Origin: Acidobacteriota bacterium
GTDB lineage: Bacteria; Acidobacteriota; Terriglobia; Acidiferrales; UBA7541
NCBI GenBank assembly: GCA_027307115.1
Contig: DAHUXN010000024.1
Coordinates: 1 to 40,459, forward strand
DNA length: 40,459 bases
Reading direction: 5' to 3'
In this document: piece by piece, positions 1 through 8,634 of the stretch
Layout of the letters: each line of letters begins with the position of its first letter
Numbering within the stretch: the first letter of the stretch is position 1
Translations under genes and position numbers: made by a program
The notes under the pieces: model-generated
The model's input: the letters and a program-made list of their open reading frames with translations, nothing else
Databases searched by the model: none
Told to the model about the DNA's origin: nothing

Positions 1-598
1 CCGGCGGCGTTGGTTTCGCCTTCGAGCGCAAAGCGTAACGCACTTCGTCGTTCCCCGATTCCGACTGGGCTCGAATCACCAACTCAGAGCCGTTGGCTCC
101 CAGCGGCGGCATCGCGAAACGCAACTCCGCCACACCATCAACGCCCGTCGTGGCGGAAAAGCGCGCCGCTTCCGCAGGTCCCGTAATGTTTGCCTCCACA
201 TTCGCGTTCGCCACGGGCTCGCTTCCGCCGCGTCGCAAGACTTGCACGTCGAGCGTGGCCCTGCCCGCCGCCAGCCAGGAATTCGCATTGCGCACCCGCA
301 CTTGAATTCCATCGCCAGATGCGCGAACACCACCCTCCGCAGCCGCTGGAATCGCGATCGCGCCATCGCGCACAGCATCGATCACAGCGCGATGCTGAGC
401 CTCCACGCGCTCAAGCAGCGCCTCTCCCGAGATTCCCACTGCCACCAGATCCGAGTAGTTTGACGTTCGCCGGTGAAAAATTCTCCCTCGGTGATAGACC
501 AGCGTCTCGATGAGGCAATCCGGCTGTCCGTGGTCCTCCGTCTGAACGTGGCAAACGTCGCCGCCCACGTTCACGTCTGAGTTAAACCCCGAACTCAT
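1..598 (-). CDS. Conserved hypothetical protein, 5' part (runs off left edge)
   Basis: An uninterrupted minus-strand frame starts at ATG 596-598 and runs 199 codons to the window edge without a stop, so the C-terminus is missing. An AAGGGGG ribosome-binding site lies about 8 nt upstream of the ATG, which supports this start. The N-terminus begins MSSGFNSDVNVGG and continues with a HVQTEDHG segment and a HRGRIFHRRTSNYSD segment. From memory this style of N-terminus is common in acidobacterial conserved hypotheticals. The second half (from about residue 110) reads like a beta-rich, Ig-like or carboxypeptidase-regulatory-like domain, with alternating valines and a TGVDGVAELRF stretch. No signal peptide or membrane segment is visible. 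It is divergent from the nuo operon. Function is unknown; that it is a real gene is fairly certain. Confidence 0.8.
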   Translation of the reverse strand, partial: MSSGFNSDVNVGGDVCHVQTEDHGQPDCLIETLVYHRGRIFHRRTSNYSDLVAVGISGEALLERVEAQHRAVIDAVRDGAIAIPAAAEGGVRASGDGIQVRVRNANSWLAAGRATLDVQVLRRGGSEPVANANVEANITGPAEAARFSATTGVDGVAELRFAMPPLGANGSELVIRAQSESGNDEVRYALRSKAKPTPP

Positions 599-665
599 CG
601 CAAAAACCCCCTTGGCGGGCTCGACCGTCATCGAAAACAAAATCAAAAAAACTTTCTGTACACAT

Positions 666-695
666 TTGACCAGGACGTGCCTGCCCCGCTATTAT
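666..695 (+). promoter_or_regulatory. Sigma70-type promoter of the nuo operon
   Basis: A TTGACC -35 box (666-671) and a TATTAT -10 box (690-695) are separated by 18 bp. Both boxes match the sigma70 consensus at five of six positions. The predicted transcript would start around 702, only about 9 nt before the nuoA ATG at 711, and no Shine-Dalgarno sequence lies in between. This placement also rules out an nuoA start further upstream. Confidence 0.65.
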
Positions 696-710
696 AGCAG
701 CGCACCGAAA

Positions 711-1079
711 ATGAACGGAAGCTACCTCGACAGTTACGCACCCTTGCTGCTGATGTTCCTGCTCGCCGCGGGACTCGCCGCTGTTCTTATTATTGCTTCC
801 TCCGTGGTGGGACGCCACTTGAAGGTCCGCGCGAAGGACCAGCCATACGAGTGCGGCATCCGCCCCACGGGTGATGCGCGCGAGCCTTATTCCGTGCACT
901 TCTACATGGTGGCGATGATTTTCATATTGTTCGACATCGAAGCCATTTTCCTTTATCCCTGGGCCATCGTTTTCAAGCAGCTGAATATGTTCGGTTTTGT
1001 CGAGATGCTGCTGTACATTGCTATCCTGGTGGTCGGTTACATTTATCTGTGGAAAAAGGGCGCGCTGGAATGGAAATAG
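711..1079 (+). CDS. nuoA: NADH-quinone oxidoreductase subunit A (NuoA)
   Basis: A 122-residue membrane subunit of complex I (NDH-1), which helps join the peripheral arm to the proton-pumping membrane arm. Three hydrophobic helices are visible, at about residues 10-32, 62-85 and 92-112. The family hallmark follows the first helix: YECG, then PTGDAREPYSVHFY, then FILFDIEAIFLYPW. The acidic residues in the FDIE segment are those conserved in the family. The ATG at 711 is chosen because the promoter lies immediately upstream and the in-frame extension before it has no NuoA similarity. It is the first gene of the nuo operon. The next gene is nuoC, not nuoB. Confidence 0.95.
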   Translation: MNGSYLDSYAPLLLMFLLAAGLAAVLIIASSVVGRHLKVRAKDQPYECGIRPTGDAREPYSVHFYMVAMIFILFDIEAIFLYPWAIVFKQLNMFGFVEMLLYIAILVVGYIYLWKKGALEWK

Positions 1080-1098
1080 CCTGCCACCGCAGGCAGGC
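1079..1098. repeat. 7-bp-stem palindrome between nuoA and nuoC
   Basis: GCCTGCC (1079-1085) and GGCAGGC (1092-1098) form a perfect hairpin around a 6-nt loop, overlapping the last base of the nuoA stop codon. It occupies the 47-nt spacer where nuoB would normally lie. No U-tract follows, so it is more likely a repeat or mRNA-processing element than a terminator. Confidence 0.6.
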
Positions 1099-1126
1099 TT
1101 AAGCCGCCGGAATCGGACTCATAAGA

Positions 1127-1603
1127 GTGGGATCGCAGCAACAAAACGAGTCGCTGGCAGTCCGCAAACTGAAAGAACGTGACCCGCAAGGGATCACCGA
1201 GGTCATTTCTTTTCGCGGCGAGAATACCGTGGTTTTGCCGCGCAATCGCCTGATTAGCGCGTGCGAATTCCTCAAATCCGATCCTGATTTGGATTTCGCG
1301 TTCCTCTCGGACATCAGCGCTGTCGACCGCTTCCCTATCGAGCCGCGCTTCGAAGTTAATTATCACCTCACCAGCCTGAGCCATCGCGAGCGACTGCGAA
1401 TCAAAGTGAAAGTCACGACGAAAGACCCCGTGATTCCCACCGTGATTCCCGTGTGGCCCACGGCCAACTGGCACGAGCGCGAAATTTGGGATTTGATGGG
1501 CGTGCGCTTCGAAGGCCACCCGAATCTGACTCGCATCCTGATGCCGGACGACTGGGAAGGCCACCCGCATCGTAAAGATTATCCGGTGGAGGGCTATCGC
1601 TGA
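1127..1603 (+). CDS. nuoC: NADH-quinone oxidoreductase subunit C (NuoC)
   Basis: A 158-residue peripheral subunit of complex I (30-kDa subunit family), packing beside NuoD and NuoB near the quinone site. The conserved core is present: FLSDISAVDRFP, then the signature WHEREIWDLMGVRFEGHPNL, then RILMPDDWEGHPHRKDYP close to the C-terminus. NuoC and NuoD are separate genes here, unlike the NuoCD fusion of enterobacteria. The only usable start is GTG 1127; an in-frame stop at 1100-1102 blocks any longer form, and the ribosome-binding site is poor. The TGA stop overlaps the nuoD ATG (TGATG), indicating translational coupling. Confidence 0.95.
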   Translation: MGSQQQNESLAVRKLKERDPQGITEVISFRGENTVVLPRNRLISACEFLKSDPDLDFAFLSDISAVDRFPIEPRFEVNYHLTSLSHRERLRIKVKVTTKDPVIPTVIPVWPTANWHEREIWDLMGVRFEGHPNLTRILMPDDWEGHPHRKDYPVEGYR

Positions 1604-2814
1604 TGTCCACCACAGTCGGCGCGCCCATCACCGATAATAAACCGCAGAATAAGACCATGGTCCTCAACATGGGGCCGCAGCACCCGTCCACGCACGGCGT
1701 GTTGCGCGTGATACTCGAGCTCGACGGCGAAGTCGTCCTCAAGGCCGAGCCCGTCATCGGCTATTTGCATACGGGCATTGAGAAAAACTGCGAGAATCTG
1801 ACGTATTCGCAGTGCATCCCGCTGACCGACCGCATCGATTATCTGGCGAATCTCTCCAACAACCTCGGCTACTGCCTTGCGGTTGAAAAGCTTGCGGACA
1901 TTGAAGTGCCCAAGCGCGCGCAATACATTCGCGTGCTGCTGACGGAACTGACGCGCATTTCTTCACACCTCGTCTGGCTCGGCACGCATGCGATTGATCT
2001 GGGCGCGATGAGCGTTTTCCTTTATTGCTTCCGCGAGCGCGAAGAAATTCTGAAGATTCTCGAAGCCATTTCCGGCCAACGCATGATGACAAGCTATTTC
2101 CGGATTGGCGGATTGGCGCTTGAGCCACCGCCGGGCTACCTCGAATGGATCTCGAAATTTCTGGACACTTTGCCTGGACACGTTGCCGAATACGAAGATT
2201 TGCTGACGGAGAATCCGATTTGGAAGCTGCGCACGCAGGGCGTTGGCGTGCTGAAACTCGACGACGCAATCGCCATGGCCGTCTCCGGACCTTCGCTGCG
2301 CGGCAGCGGCAGCGATTATGACGTTCGCAAGTATTTCCCGTATTCGAGCTACGACGAATTCGATTTCAAAGTCCAGACGCAAACGGCCGGAGACGTCTAC
2401 GCCCGGTATCAGGTGCGCGTCGCAGAAATAAAAGAGAGCGCGAAAATCTGCAAGCAGGCCATTAAGAAAATCCCGCCACAAGGACCCTTCCGCGCGGAAG
2501 TTCGCGGTTTGGTGCCGCCTTCGCGCGAGGAAATGAAGACGTCCATCGAAGGCCTGATTTATCACTTCAAGATTTGGACCGAAGGCATCACGCCTCCGCC
2601 GGGCGAAGTCTATCAAGCGATCGAGTCGCCGCGGGGCGAGGTGGGCTTTTTCGTGGTCAGCGACGGTTCCAACCGTCCCTATCGCGTGAAAATGCGCGCG
2701 CCGTCGTTCGTCAACCTGCAAGCGTTGCCGCATCTGGTGGTCGGCAAGCTGATTGCCGACGTGGTCGCCAGCATCGGCACAATCGATATTGTTCTGGGAG
2801 AAGTGGACCGCTGA
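1603..2814 (+). CDS. nuoD: NADH-quinone oxidoreductase subunit D (NuoD)
   Basis: A 403-residue, 49-kDa-type subunit that, together with NuoB, forms the quinone-reduction chamber of complex I. The N-terminal loop NMGPQHPSTHGVLR carries the conserved quinone-site histidine. LTYSQC supplies the conserved tyrosine and THAIDLGA the aspartate partner. The C-terminus ends IDIVLGEVDR, the usual family ending. Length is normal for a stand-alone NuoD. It overlaps nuoC by one base at the start and nuoE-nuoF by one base at the end, so these genes are tightly coupled. Its direct partner gene nuoB is not found in the operon. Confidence 0.97.
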   Translation: MSTTVGAPITDNKPQNKTMVLNMGPQHPSTHGVLRVILELDGEVVLKAEPVIGYLHTGIEKNCENLTYSQCIPLTDRIDYLANLSNNLGYCLAVEKLADIEVPKRAQYIRVLLTELTRISSHLVWLGTHAIDLGAMSVFLYCFREREEILKILEAISGQRMMTSYFRIGGLALEPPPGYLEWISKFLDTLPGHVAEYEDLLTENPIWKLRTQGVGVLKLDDAIAMAVSGPSLRGSGSDYDVRKYFPYSSYDEFDFKVQTQTAGDVYARYQVRVAEIKESAKICKQAIKKIPPQGPFRAEVRGLVPPSREEMKTSIEGLIYHFKIWTEGITPPPGEVYQAIESPRGEVGFFVVSDGSNRPYRVKMRAPSFVNLQALPHLVVGKLIADVVASIGTIDIVLGEVDR

Positions 2815-4628
2815 TGCAAGTTCCCGCTCAGCTTGACGCCAAATTCAACCAGCTTGTTGGGCGCTATCCCGTCAAGCGCTCTGCGCTGATTCCCATGATG
2901 ATGTACGCGCAGGACGAATTCGGCCACTTGAGCGACGAAATCCTCGACGAAATCGCGCGCCGCCTTGGCCTGAACATGACCGAGGTCACGGAAACGCTTT
3001 CGTATTACTCGATGCTGCATCGCAAGCCCATCGGGAAAAATCACGTTCAGGTTTGCACCAACACTTCGTGCCAGCTTCGCGGCGGATTCGAGACATTGGC
3101 GCACGTTGAAAAGCGCCTCGGCATCGGCAATCGCCAAACGACGCCGAACGGCATCTTCTCGCTCGAAGAAGTCGAATGCATGGGTGCGTGTTCGGGCGCG
3201 CCCGCGATGCAGGTGAATTACGATTTCTACGAGAATTTGACGCCCGAAAAAGTGGACACGATCCTCGATCAATTCGCCGCCGGCAAAAGACCGGCACCCG
3301 TACCGGTGATTTCGGGCTCGTTGCACGAGCCTGCGCCCGGCGAAAATCGTGTGATCAGCCAGCGATTTGGCGTTCGCGATTCGCGCACGCTGAAAGTCTA
3401 TCGCGATCTCGAGGGCTACCAGGCGCTCGAAAAGGCGCTCAAGGAAATGACCGCCGACCAGATCATTGACGAAGTGAAAAAGTCGAGTCTGCGCGGACGT
3501 GGCGGCGCGGGCTTTCCGACCGGAATGAAATGGTCGTTCGTCCCGAAGAATTCTCCGAAGCCAAAATACGTTGTGGCGAATGCCGACGAAAGCGAGCCGG
3601 GCACAAGTAAAGATCGTCCGCTGATGGAAATGGACCCGCATGCGCTGATCGAAGGCTCGGTAATCGCGGGAAAGGCGATTGGCTCGAATCAGGGTTACAT
3701 CTACGTCCGCGGCGAGTATCGGTACATTCTGGACATTCTGGACGTTGCGATTGAGGAAGCCTACAAAGCGGGCTATCTCGGCAAAAATATTCTTGGTACA
3801 GGCTTCGATTTTGAGCTTTGCACGCACACGGGCGCGGGCGCGTACGAATGCGGCGAAGAAACGGCGCTTCTCGATTCACTCGAAGGCAAACGCGGCTATC
3901 CGCGCATCAAGCCTCCCTTCCCCGCCGTCGCGGGACTATATCAATGTCCGACCGTCGTCAATAACGTGGAAACACTGAGCACCGTACCGCTGATCATCCG
4001 CAAGGGCGGCGACTGGTACGCAAGCCTCGGCGTGCCCAAGAACGGCGGCACTCGTCTGTATTCGATTTCCGGCCACGTCAATCGGCCGGGAATTTACGAA
4101 CTGCCCCTCGGCTTCAATCTGAATCGCATCATTAACGAAGTCGCCGGAGGCGTCGCGAACGGTAAAAAACTGAAGGCCGTACTGCCCGGAGGCACTTCTT
4201 GTCCTTTGCTCAAAGCCGACGAATGCGATGTGGCCATGGACTACGATTCCGTCGCGAAAATCGGCTCGATGCTCGGGTCCGGCGGCCTGGTCGTAATGGA
4301 CGAAGATACCTGCATGGTCGACGTCGCGCGCCGCATCGCACATTTCTACGCGCACGAGTCCTGCGGCTGGTGCATTCCCTGCCGCGAAGGTACCGCGTGG
4401 CTGCGCAAATTGCTCGATCGCTTCCACGAAGGCGGAGGACGCCAAGAGGATATTCCGTTGATCGACGAAGTGTCGCAAAACATACTGGGTAACACTCTCT
4501 GCGCGCTGGGGGATGCGGCGGCGCTGCCAACAATGAGTATTGTGCGCAAATGGCGCGGCGAATTCGAAGACCACCTGCGCGGAAAATGTTTGCACAAGCC
4601 GGCGGACGTTTTGACAGTGGCGCATTAA
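2814..4628 (+). CDS. nuoEF: Fused NuoE-NuoF, NADH-oxidising module of complex I
   Basis: A single 604-residue frame joins NuoE (residues 1 to about 158) and NuoF (from about 178 on) through a Pro/Ala-rich linker. In the NuoE part C81, C86, C122 and C126 form the CxxxxC...CxxxC site for [2Fe-2S] cluster N1a. In the NuoF part GRGGAGFPTG (about 228-237) binds NADH, ANADESEPGTSKDR binds FMN, GAGAYECGEET follows, and C517, C520, C523 and C563 (SCGWCIPC, then TLCALGD) bind the [4Fe-4S] cluster N3. No stop codon or ribosome-binding site is seen at the domain junction. These subunits oxidise NADH at the tip of the peripheral arm and pass electrons towards NuoG. Usually they are separate genes of about 160 and 430 residues. 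Confidence 0.95.
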   Translation: MQVPAQLDAKFNQLVGRYPVKRSALIPMMMYAQDEFGHLSDEILDEIARRLGLNMTEVTETLSYYSMLHRKPIGKNHVQVCTNTSCQLRGGFETLAHVEKRLGIGNRQTTPNGIFSLEEVECMGACSGAPAMQVNYDFYENLTPEKVDTILDQFAAGKRPAPVPVISGSLHEPAPGENRVISQRFGVRDSRTLKVYRDLEGYQALEKALKEMTADQIIDEVKKSSLRGRGGAGFPTGMKWSFVPKNSPKPKYVVANADESEPGTSKDRPLMEMDPHALIEGSVIAGKAIGSNQGYIYVRGEYRYILDILDVAIEEAYKAGYLGKNILGTGFDFELCTHTGAGAYECGEETALLDSLEGKRGYPRIKPPFPAVAGLYQCPTVVNNVETLSTVPLIIRKGGDWYASLGVPKNGGTRLYSISGHVNRPGIYELPLGFNLNRIINEVAGGVANGKKLKAVLPGGTSCPLLKADECDVAMDYDSVAKIGSMLGSGGLVVMDEDTCMVDVARRIAHFYAHESCGWCIPCREGTAWLRKLLDRFHEGGGRQEDIPLIDEVSQNILGNTLCALGDAAALPTMSIVRKWRGEFEDHLRGKCLHKPADVLTVAH

Positions 4629-4668
4629 ACGCCCGGAACATCCCTGCGAGGAATATCGAAAGAGAATT

Positions 4669-6954
4669 ATGGCGGAAACGGAAACGAAACTGATCAGCTT
4701 CACACTCAACGGCCAGAAGCTGTCCGTACCCGCGGGGACGCTCGTTATTGAAGCGGCCAAGCAGGCGGGCATCGAGGTCCCTTCTTTCTGCTATTACCCG
4801 GGACTCGCGCTTCAGGCCGCGTGCCGCATGTGCCTGGTCGAAGTTGAGAAGCAGCGCAAGCTGGCGACCGCCTGCACGCTGGTCGCGGAAGACGGCATGG
4901 TCGTTCACGCTGACACTCCCGCTGTGCACAAGGCGCGCAAGGACATGCTCGAATTCGTCCTGACGAATCACCCGCTCGACTGCCCTGTTTGCGATAAGGG
5001 CGGCGAGTGCGAATTGCAGGACATGACGTTCACTTACGGCATTGACCACAGCCGTTTCATCGAGGAGAAGCTGCATTATCCCGAGGAAAAGTGGTCGCCG
5101 ATCGTTTTCTATGACGCTCCGCGCTGCATTCTGTGCTTCCGTTGCGTCCGCGTTTGCGATGAAGGCATGGACGTAAAAGCTCTCGGCGTCGGCGCGCGCG
5201 GCGTCACTTCCGTAATCATTCCCAACGAATCGGGCCAACTCGCTTGCGAAGAATGCGGCATGTGCATCGATATTTGCCCCGTCGGCGCGCTTACCAGCGG
5301 CACGTATCGCTATCAGACGCGCCCGTGGGAGATGAAGTATTTCGGCACGGCGTGCGCGCATTGCTCAAACGGCTGCAAGACAACTCTCTCGATTCGCAAC
5401 AACGAGATTCTTCGCGCCAACAATCGCGACCATTCTGGAATCAACGGCGAATTCCTGTGCGCGAAGGGCCGTTTCGGCTACGACTTCACCACGAACGCCG
5501 AACGCATTCGCCAACCGCTCGTGCGCAAAGGCGGCACGCTCCAGCCCGCAAGCTGGGAAGACGCCATTGAAGAAATCGCCCGGCGGCTGAAGCAGGCGCA
5601 TGACACGCACGGCGCCGCGGCCATGGGCGTGATTGGCTCGAACCACATTACCAACGAAGAAAGCTATCTTCTGAATCGCTTCGCGCGGACGACGCTCGGC
5701 ACAAACAACATTGACCACCATCGCACCGCCGATTACGCGGGCCTGGCAACTGCGCTCGGTTCGAAAGCGAAAGACTCCATGGCGACCATGGCGCAAATCG
5801 AGGGCGCAAGCGCCATCGTTCTGATCGCCAACGATGCGACGCAGCAAAATCCGCTCGTGGCCTGGCAGATTCGCGCCGCCGTTCGCCACCACGCCGCGCA
5901 TTTGTACATCATCCACGCCGGCCCGTTAAAGCTTCAGCGCCAAGCCGCGCAGTCCGTCGACGTGCCCGCGGGAGCCGAGGGGCGCGCCGTAGGTTGGCTC
6001 GCAACGGGCAGCGGCGACCTCGGCGGCAAGATTACCGGAGAACTCGAGAAATTCAAGGAAGCGCTCGCCAAGGAAAAAGACGTCGTGATTTTGTTTGGCG
6101 CCAACGTTCGCGGCGCGGCCGTGCGCAATTTGGTGAAATTTGGCAGCGGCCTTTCGGGTCAGACGCGTTACATGTCTCTCGGCGATTATTCCAATTCGCG
6201 CGGCGCTGCTGACATGGGCGTGTTCCCAGACCGTTTGCCCGGCTACGCGCCGCTCTCCGACGCAAACGAGCGCGGCCGTTGGGGCAAGCTGTGGGGCAAA
6301 GAAATTCCCCCGAAACCGGGAGTCAATGCGCGCCAAATGATGCAGGCAGCGCTCGAAGGGAAACTCAAAGCGCTATACGTCGTGGGCGCGAACCCGCTGA
6401 AGACGTTTGGCGTGAAAGCCCCGGATAAAATCGCGGGCCTCGATCTTCTTGTCGTGCAGGATATGTTTATGACGGAGACGGCGCAGCGCGCCGACGTGAT
6501 TTTGCCCGCTGCGTCCACTTATGAAAAGGACGGGACGCTCACGAACACGGCTGGCGAGATTCAAATGGTTCGCCGCGCCGTGGACGCGCAAGGTCCGCGC
6601 AGCGATTTCGATTTGCTGCGTATTTTGATTCACCAGCTCGCGCAACTCGGCCTGGGCGCGGCGATGAAGCATCGCACGCCTGAAGCCGTTCTTGAAGAAA
6701 TTCGCCAGAACGTGCGCGGTTACGACGTTTCCATCGCCGGCCTGCTCACCGGAGGCACGGAGCAAGCCACATCCGCGCCGGCTGCGGCGGACGGTTCTTA
6801 TGATGTGGCGGCGGATTTGGTCTTCTCTTCGCAGGACGATTTGTTTACAAGCGGAACCCTGGGGCGTTACTGTTCGAAACTCAATTCAACCAAAGAGTCC
6901 AAGGAAAGACCGTGGAGTTCGTCACCCACCACCCAGTCCTGGTGGTCTCGTTAA
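4669..6954 (+). CDS. nuoG: NADH-quinone oxidoreductase subunit G (NuoG)
   Basis: A 761-residue iron-sulfur subunit carrying electrons from NuoF towards NuoI/NuoB. The ferredoxin-like N-terminus has C-x10-C-x2-C-x13-C for N1b. HPLDCPVCDKGGEC gives the His-Cys3 site of N5. CILCFRCVRVC plus CEECGMCIDICP gives N4. The molybdopterin-oxidoreductase-like domain opens with CAHCSNGC and a later C in GEFLCAKG, the set that binds the extra cluster N7 found in only some NuoG proteins. The rest is a catalytically inactive DMSO-reductase-like fold containing ILPAASTYEKDGTLTNTAGE. A GAAAGAGAA site precedes the ATG. The tail after about residue 735 is low-complexity and reads through the nuoH start, a 43-nt overlap. 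Confidence 0.96.
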   Translation: MAETETKLISFTLNGQKLSVPAGTLVIEAAKQAGIEVPSFCYYPGLALQAACRMCLVEVEKQRKLATACTLVAEDGMVVHADTPAVHKARKDMLEFVLTNHPLDCPVCDKGGECELQDMTFTYGIDHSRFIEEKLHYPEEKWSPIVFYDAPRCILCFRCVRVCDEGMDVKALGVGARGVTSVIIPNESGQLACEECGMCIDICPVGALTSGTYRYQTRPWEMKYFGTACAHCSNGCKTTLSIRNNEILRANNRDHSGINGEFLCAKGRFGYDFTTNAERIRQPLVRKGGTLQPASWEDAIEEIARRLKQAHDTHGAAAMGVIGSNHITNEESYLLNRFARTTLGTNNIDHHRTADYAGLATALGSKAKDSMATMAQIEGASAIVLIANDATQQNPLVAWQIRAAVRHHAAHLYIIHAGPLKLQRQAAQSVDVPAGAEGRAVGWLATGSGDLGGKITGELEKFKEALAKEKDVVILFGANVRGAAVRNLVKFGSGLSGQTRYMSLGDYSNSRGAADMGVFPDRLPGYAPLSDANERGRWGKLWGKEIPPKPGVNARQMMQAALEGKLKALYVVGANPLKTFGVKAPDKIAGLDLLVVQDMFMTETAQRADVILPAASTYEKDGTLTNTAGEIQMVRRAVDAQGPRSDFDLLRILIHQLAQLGLGAAMKHRTPEAVLEEIRQNVRGYDVSIAGLLTGGTEQATSAPAAADGSYDVAADLVFSSQDDLFTSGTLGRYCSKLNSTKESKERPWSSSPTTQSWWSR

Positions 6955-8123
6955 TTAAAATCGCCATCGCGCTATTTGTCGTGATGACGGCGCTCGCCTA
7001 CCTTACATGGTTCGAGCGCAAGGTCGTCGCTCGCATTCAGTCGCGCTGGGGCCCGTATTGGGTTGGCCCGCACGGCCTTTTGCAGCCGCTCGCCGACGGC
7101 ATCAAGTTCCTTTTCAAGGAAGACATCGTTCCGCCCGCCGCGGACAAGATTTCCTACGTCCTCGCGCCGTTTCTCGCGCTGGCGTTGGCGCTCACTACCC
7201 TTGCGCTGATTCCCATTGGCCCGGCGACAATCTCCATTCTCGGCCAGCCGACGCAACTTGTCATTTCGCACAGCAACGTCGCGCTGATTCTGCTCTTCGC
7301 CATCAGCTCCATCGGCATTTACGCCGTCGTGCTCGCCGGATGGTCATCGAACAGCAAATATCCGCTAATGGGCGGCCTGCGCAGCTCCGCGCAAATGATT
7401 AGTTACGAAGTCTCGCTGACTCTCTCCGTCGTAGGCGTGCTGCTCATCGCGGGTTCGTTCGATTTTTACGATATTGTCGGCGGCCAGTCCGGCCACTGGG
7501 TACACGTCATTCCCAAGTGGCACATCTTCCCCCAGATTCTTGGATTCATTTGCTATCTAACGGCGGCCATTGCCGAAACCAACCGCGTTCCGTTCGATTT
7601 GCCCGAAGCGGAAACAGAACTCGTCGCGGGCTTCCACACCGAGTATTCGAGCTTCAAGTTCGCCATGTTTTTCATGGCGGAATACGCGAATATGATTACC
7701 GTGTCCTGCCTTGCGACGCTGCTCTTCCTCGGCGGCTGGCTCTCCCCTTTCCCGGAGACGGGCGCATGGCGCTGGCAACTCTATCTTCCCGCGGCGGGCT
7801 TGATCATTGCCGGAATCGGCCTGATCGTGGGCGGGCTGCGCGGCGTGCAGTTGAGCGCAAAGCTCGTCTTCCCTGTTTTGGGAATCGTTTGTCTCGGCGT
7901 GGGCTATCTGTGCACGCTGCCCGGGGTAATGCCCGTGATTCAGGGACCGTTCTGGTTCACGGCCAAGGTTTTCTTTCTCTTATTCTTTTACGTTTGGGCG
8001 CGCGGTACGCTGCCTCGTTTCCGCTATGACCAGCTGATGTCCTTCGGTTGGAAATTTCTGCTGCCGCTTTCACTGATCAATCTTGTGGTGACTAGCCTCG
8101 TAGTCGTGCTGAGGTTGCGCTGA
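6912..8123 (+). CDS. nuoH: NADH-quinone oxidoreductase subunit H (NuoH)
   Basis: A 403-residue membrane subunit with about eight to nine helices that forms the entry to the quinone channel. Family signatures are [14 protein letters not shown] near the N-terminus, [14 protein letters not shown], the loop [20 protein letters not shown], and [21 protein letters not shown]. The conserved Glu- and Arg-rich cytoplasmic loops are intact. The start is GTG 6912, preceded by AAGGAAAG at 6901-6908; it lies inside the 3' end of nuoG. Its TGA stop overlaps the ATG of nuoJ by one base, leaving no room for nuoI, which commonly sits between H and J. Confidence 0.96.
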   Translation: MEFVTHHPVLVVSLIKIAIALFVVMTALAYLTWFERKVVARIQSRWGPYWVGPHGLLQPLADGIKFLFKEDIVPPAADKISYVLAPFLALALALTTLALIPIGPATISILGQPTQLVISHSNVALILLFAISSIGIYAVVLAGWSSNSKYPLMGGLRSSAQMISYEVSLTLSVVGVLLIAGSFDFYDIVGGQSGHWVHVIPKWHIFPQILGFICYLTAAIAETNRVPFDLPEAETELVAGFHTEYSSFKFAMFFMAEYANMITVSCLATLLFLGGWLSPFPETGAWRWQLYLPAAGLIIAGIGLIVGGLRGVQLSAKLVFPVLGIVCLGVGYLCTLPGVMPVIQGPFWFTAKVFFLLFFYVWARGTLPRFRYDQLMSFGWKFLLPLSLINLVVTSLVVVLRLR

Positions 8124-8632
8124 TGAACATCGCGATGCTTGTGTTCATTGCCTGTAGCGTGATGGCCATTGTGGGTGCACTCGCTCTGATTCTGGCGCGT
8201 GAGCCGGTGCACAGCGCGCTGGCGCTCGTACTGGTGATGATCTCTCTGGCGATTCTTTATTTGTTGCTCGGCGCGGCCTTCATCGCGGCTATTCAAATTC
8301 TCGTTTACGCCGGCGCCATCATGGTGCTTTTCGTGTTCGTGATCATGCTGCTCAACGCGGGAGAAGAAGTGCGCACCAACGTGAGCCGCCTGGCGAAGTG
8401 GGTCGGCCTGCCGCTGGGAATATTTTTCTTACTCGAAATGGCCTATTCCCTTTTCCGAGAATATGGCGGCCGCGCGGCTTTAGCAGGCGGCACTGCCGCG
8501 CCTGTGCCCGCCTCGACGCGAGATCTTTCCATGAAACTGTTCACCGAGTTCGTGCTGCCCTTTGAGCTCACGTCGATCCTGATTCTCATCGCCGTCCTGG
8601 GCGCGCTGGTGCTCGCCAAGAGGGAGTCTTAG
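8123..8632 (+). CDS. nuoJ: NADH-quinone oxidoreductase subunit J (NuoJ)
   Basis: A 169-residue polytopic subunit of the complex I membrane arm with five predicted helices. The conserved helix-3 region, [19 protein letters not shown], carries the glycine-rich distortion that couples quinone reduction to the antiporter-like subunits. A less conserved loop of about 35 residues (105-140) precedes the last helix, which ends [11 protein letters not shown]. The start codon overlaps the nuoH stop (TGATG), and nuoK begins two bases after its stop, so translation is likely coupled on both sides. Confidence 0.95.
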   Translation: MNIAMLVFIACSVMAIVGALALILAREPVHSALALVLVMISLAILYLLLGAAFIAAIQILVYAGAIMVLFVFVIMLLNAGEEVRTNVSRLAKWVGLPLGIFFLLEMAYSLFREYGGRAALAGGTAAPVPASTRDLSMKLFTEFVLPFELTSILILIAVLGALVLAKRES

Positions 8633-8634
8633 CG

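Noticed and set aside
612-710. Upstream extension of NuoA
   Set aside because: It would include the promoter boxes and adds residues not found in NuoA proteins.
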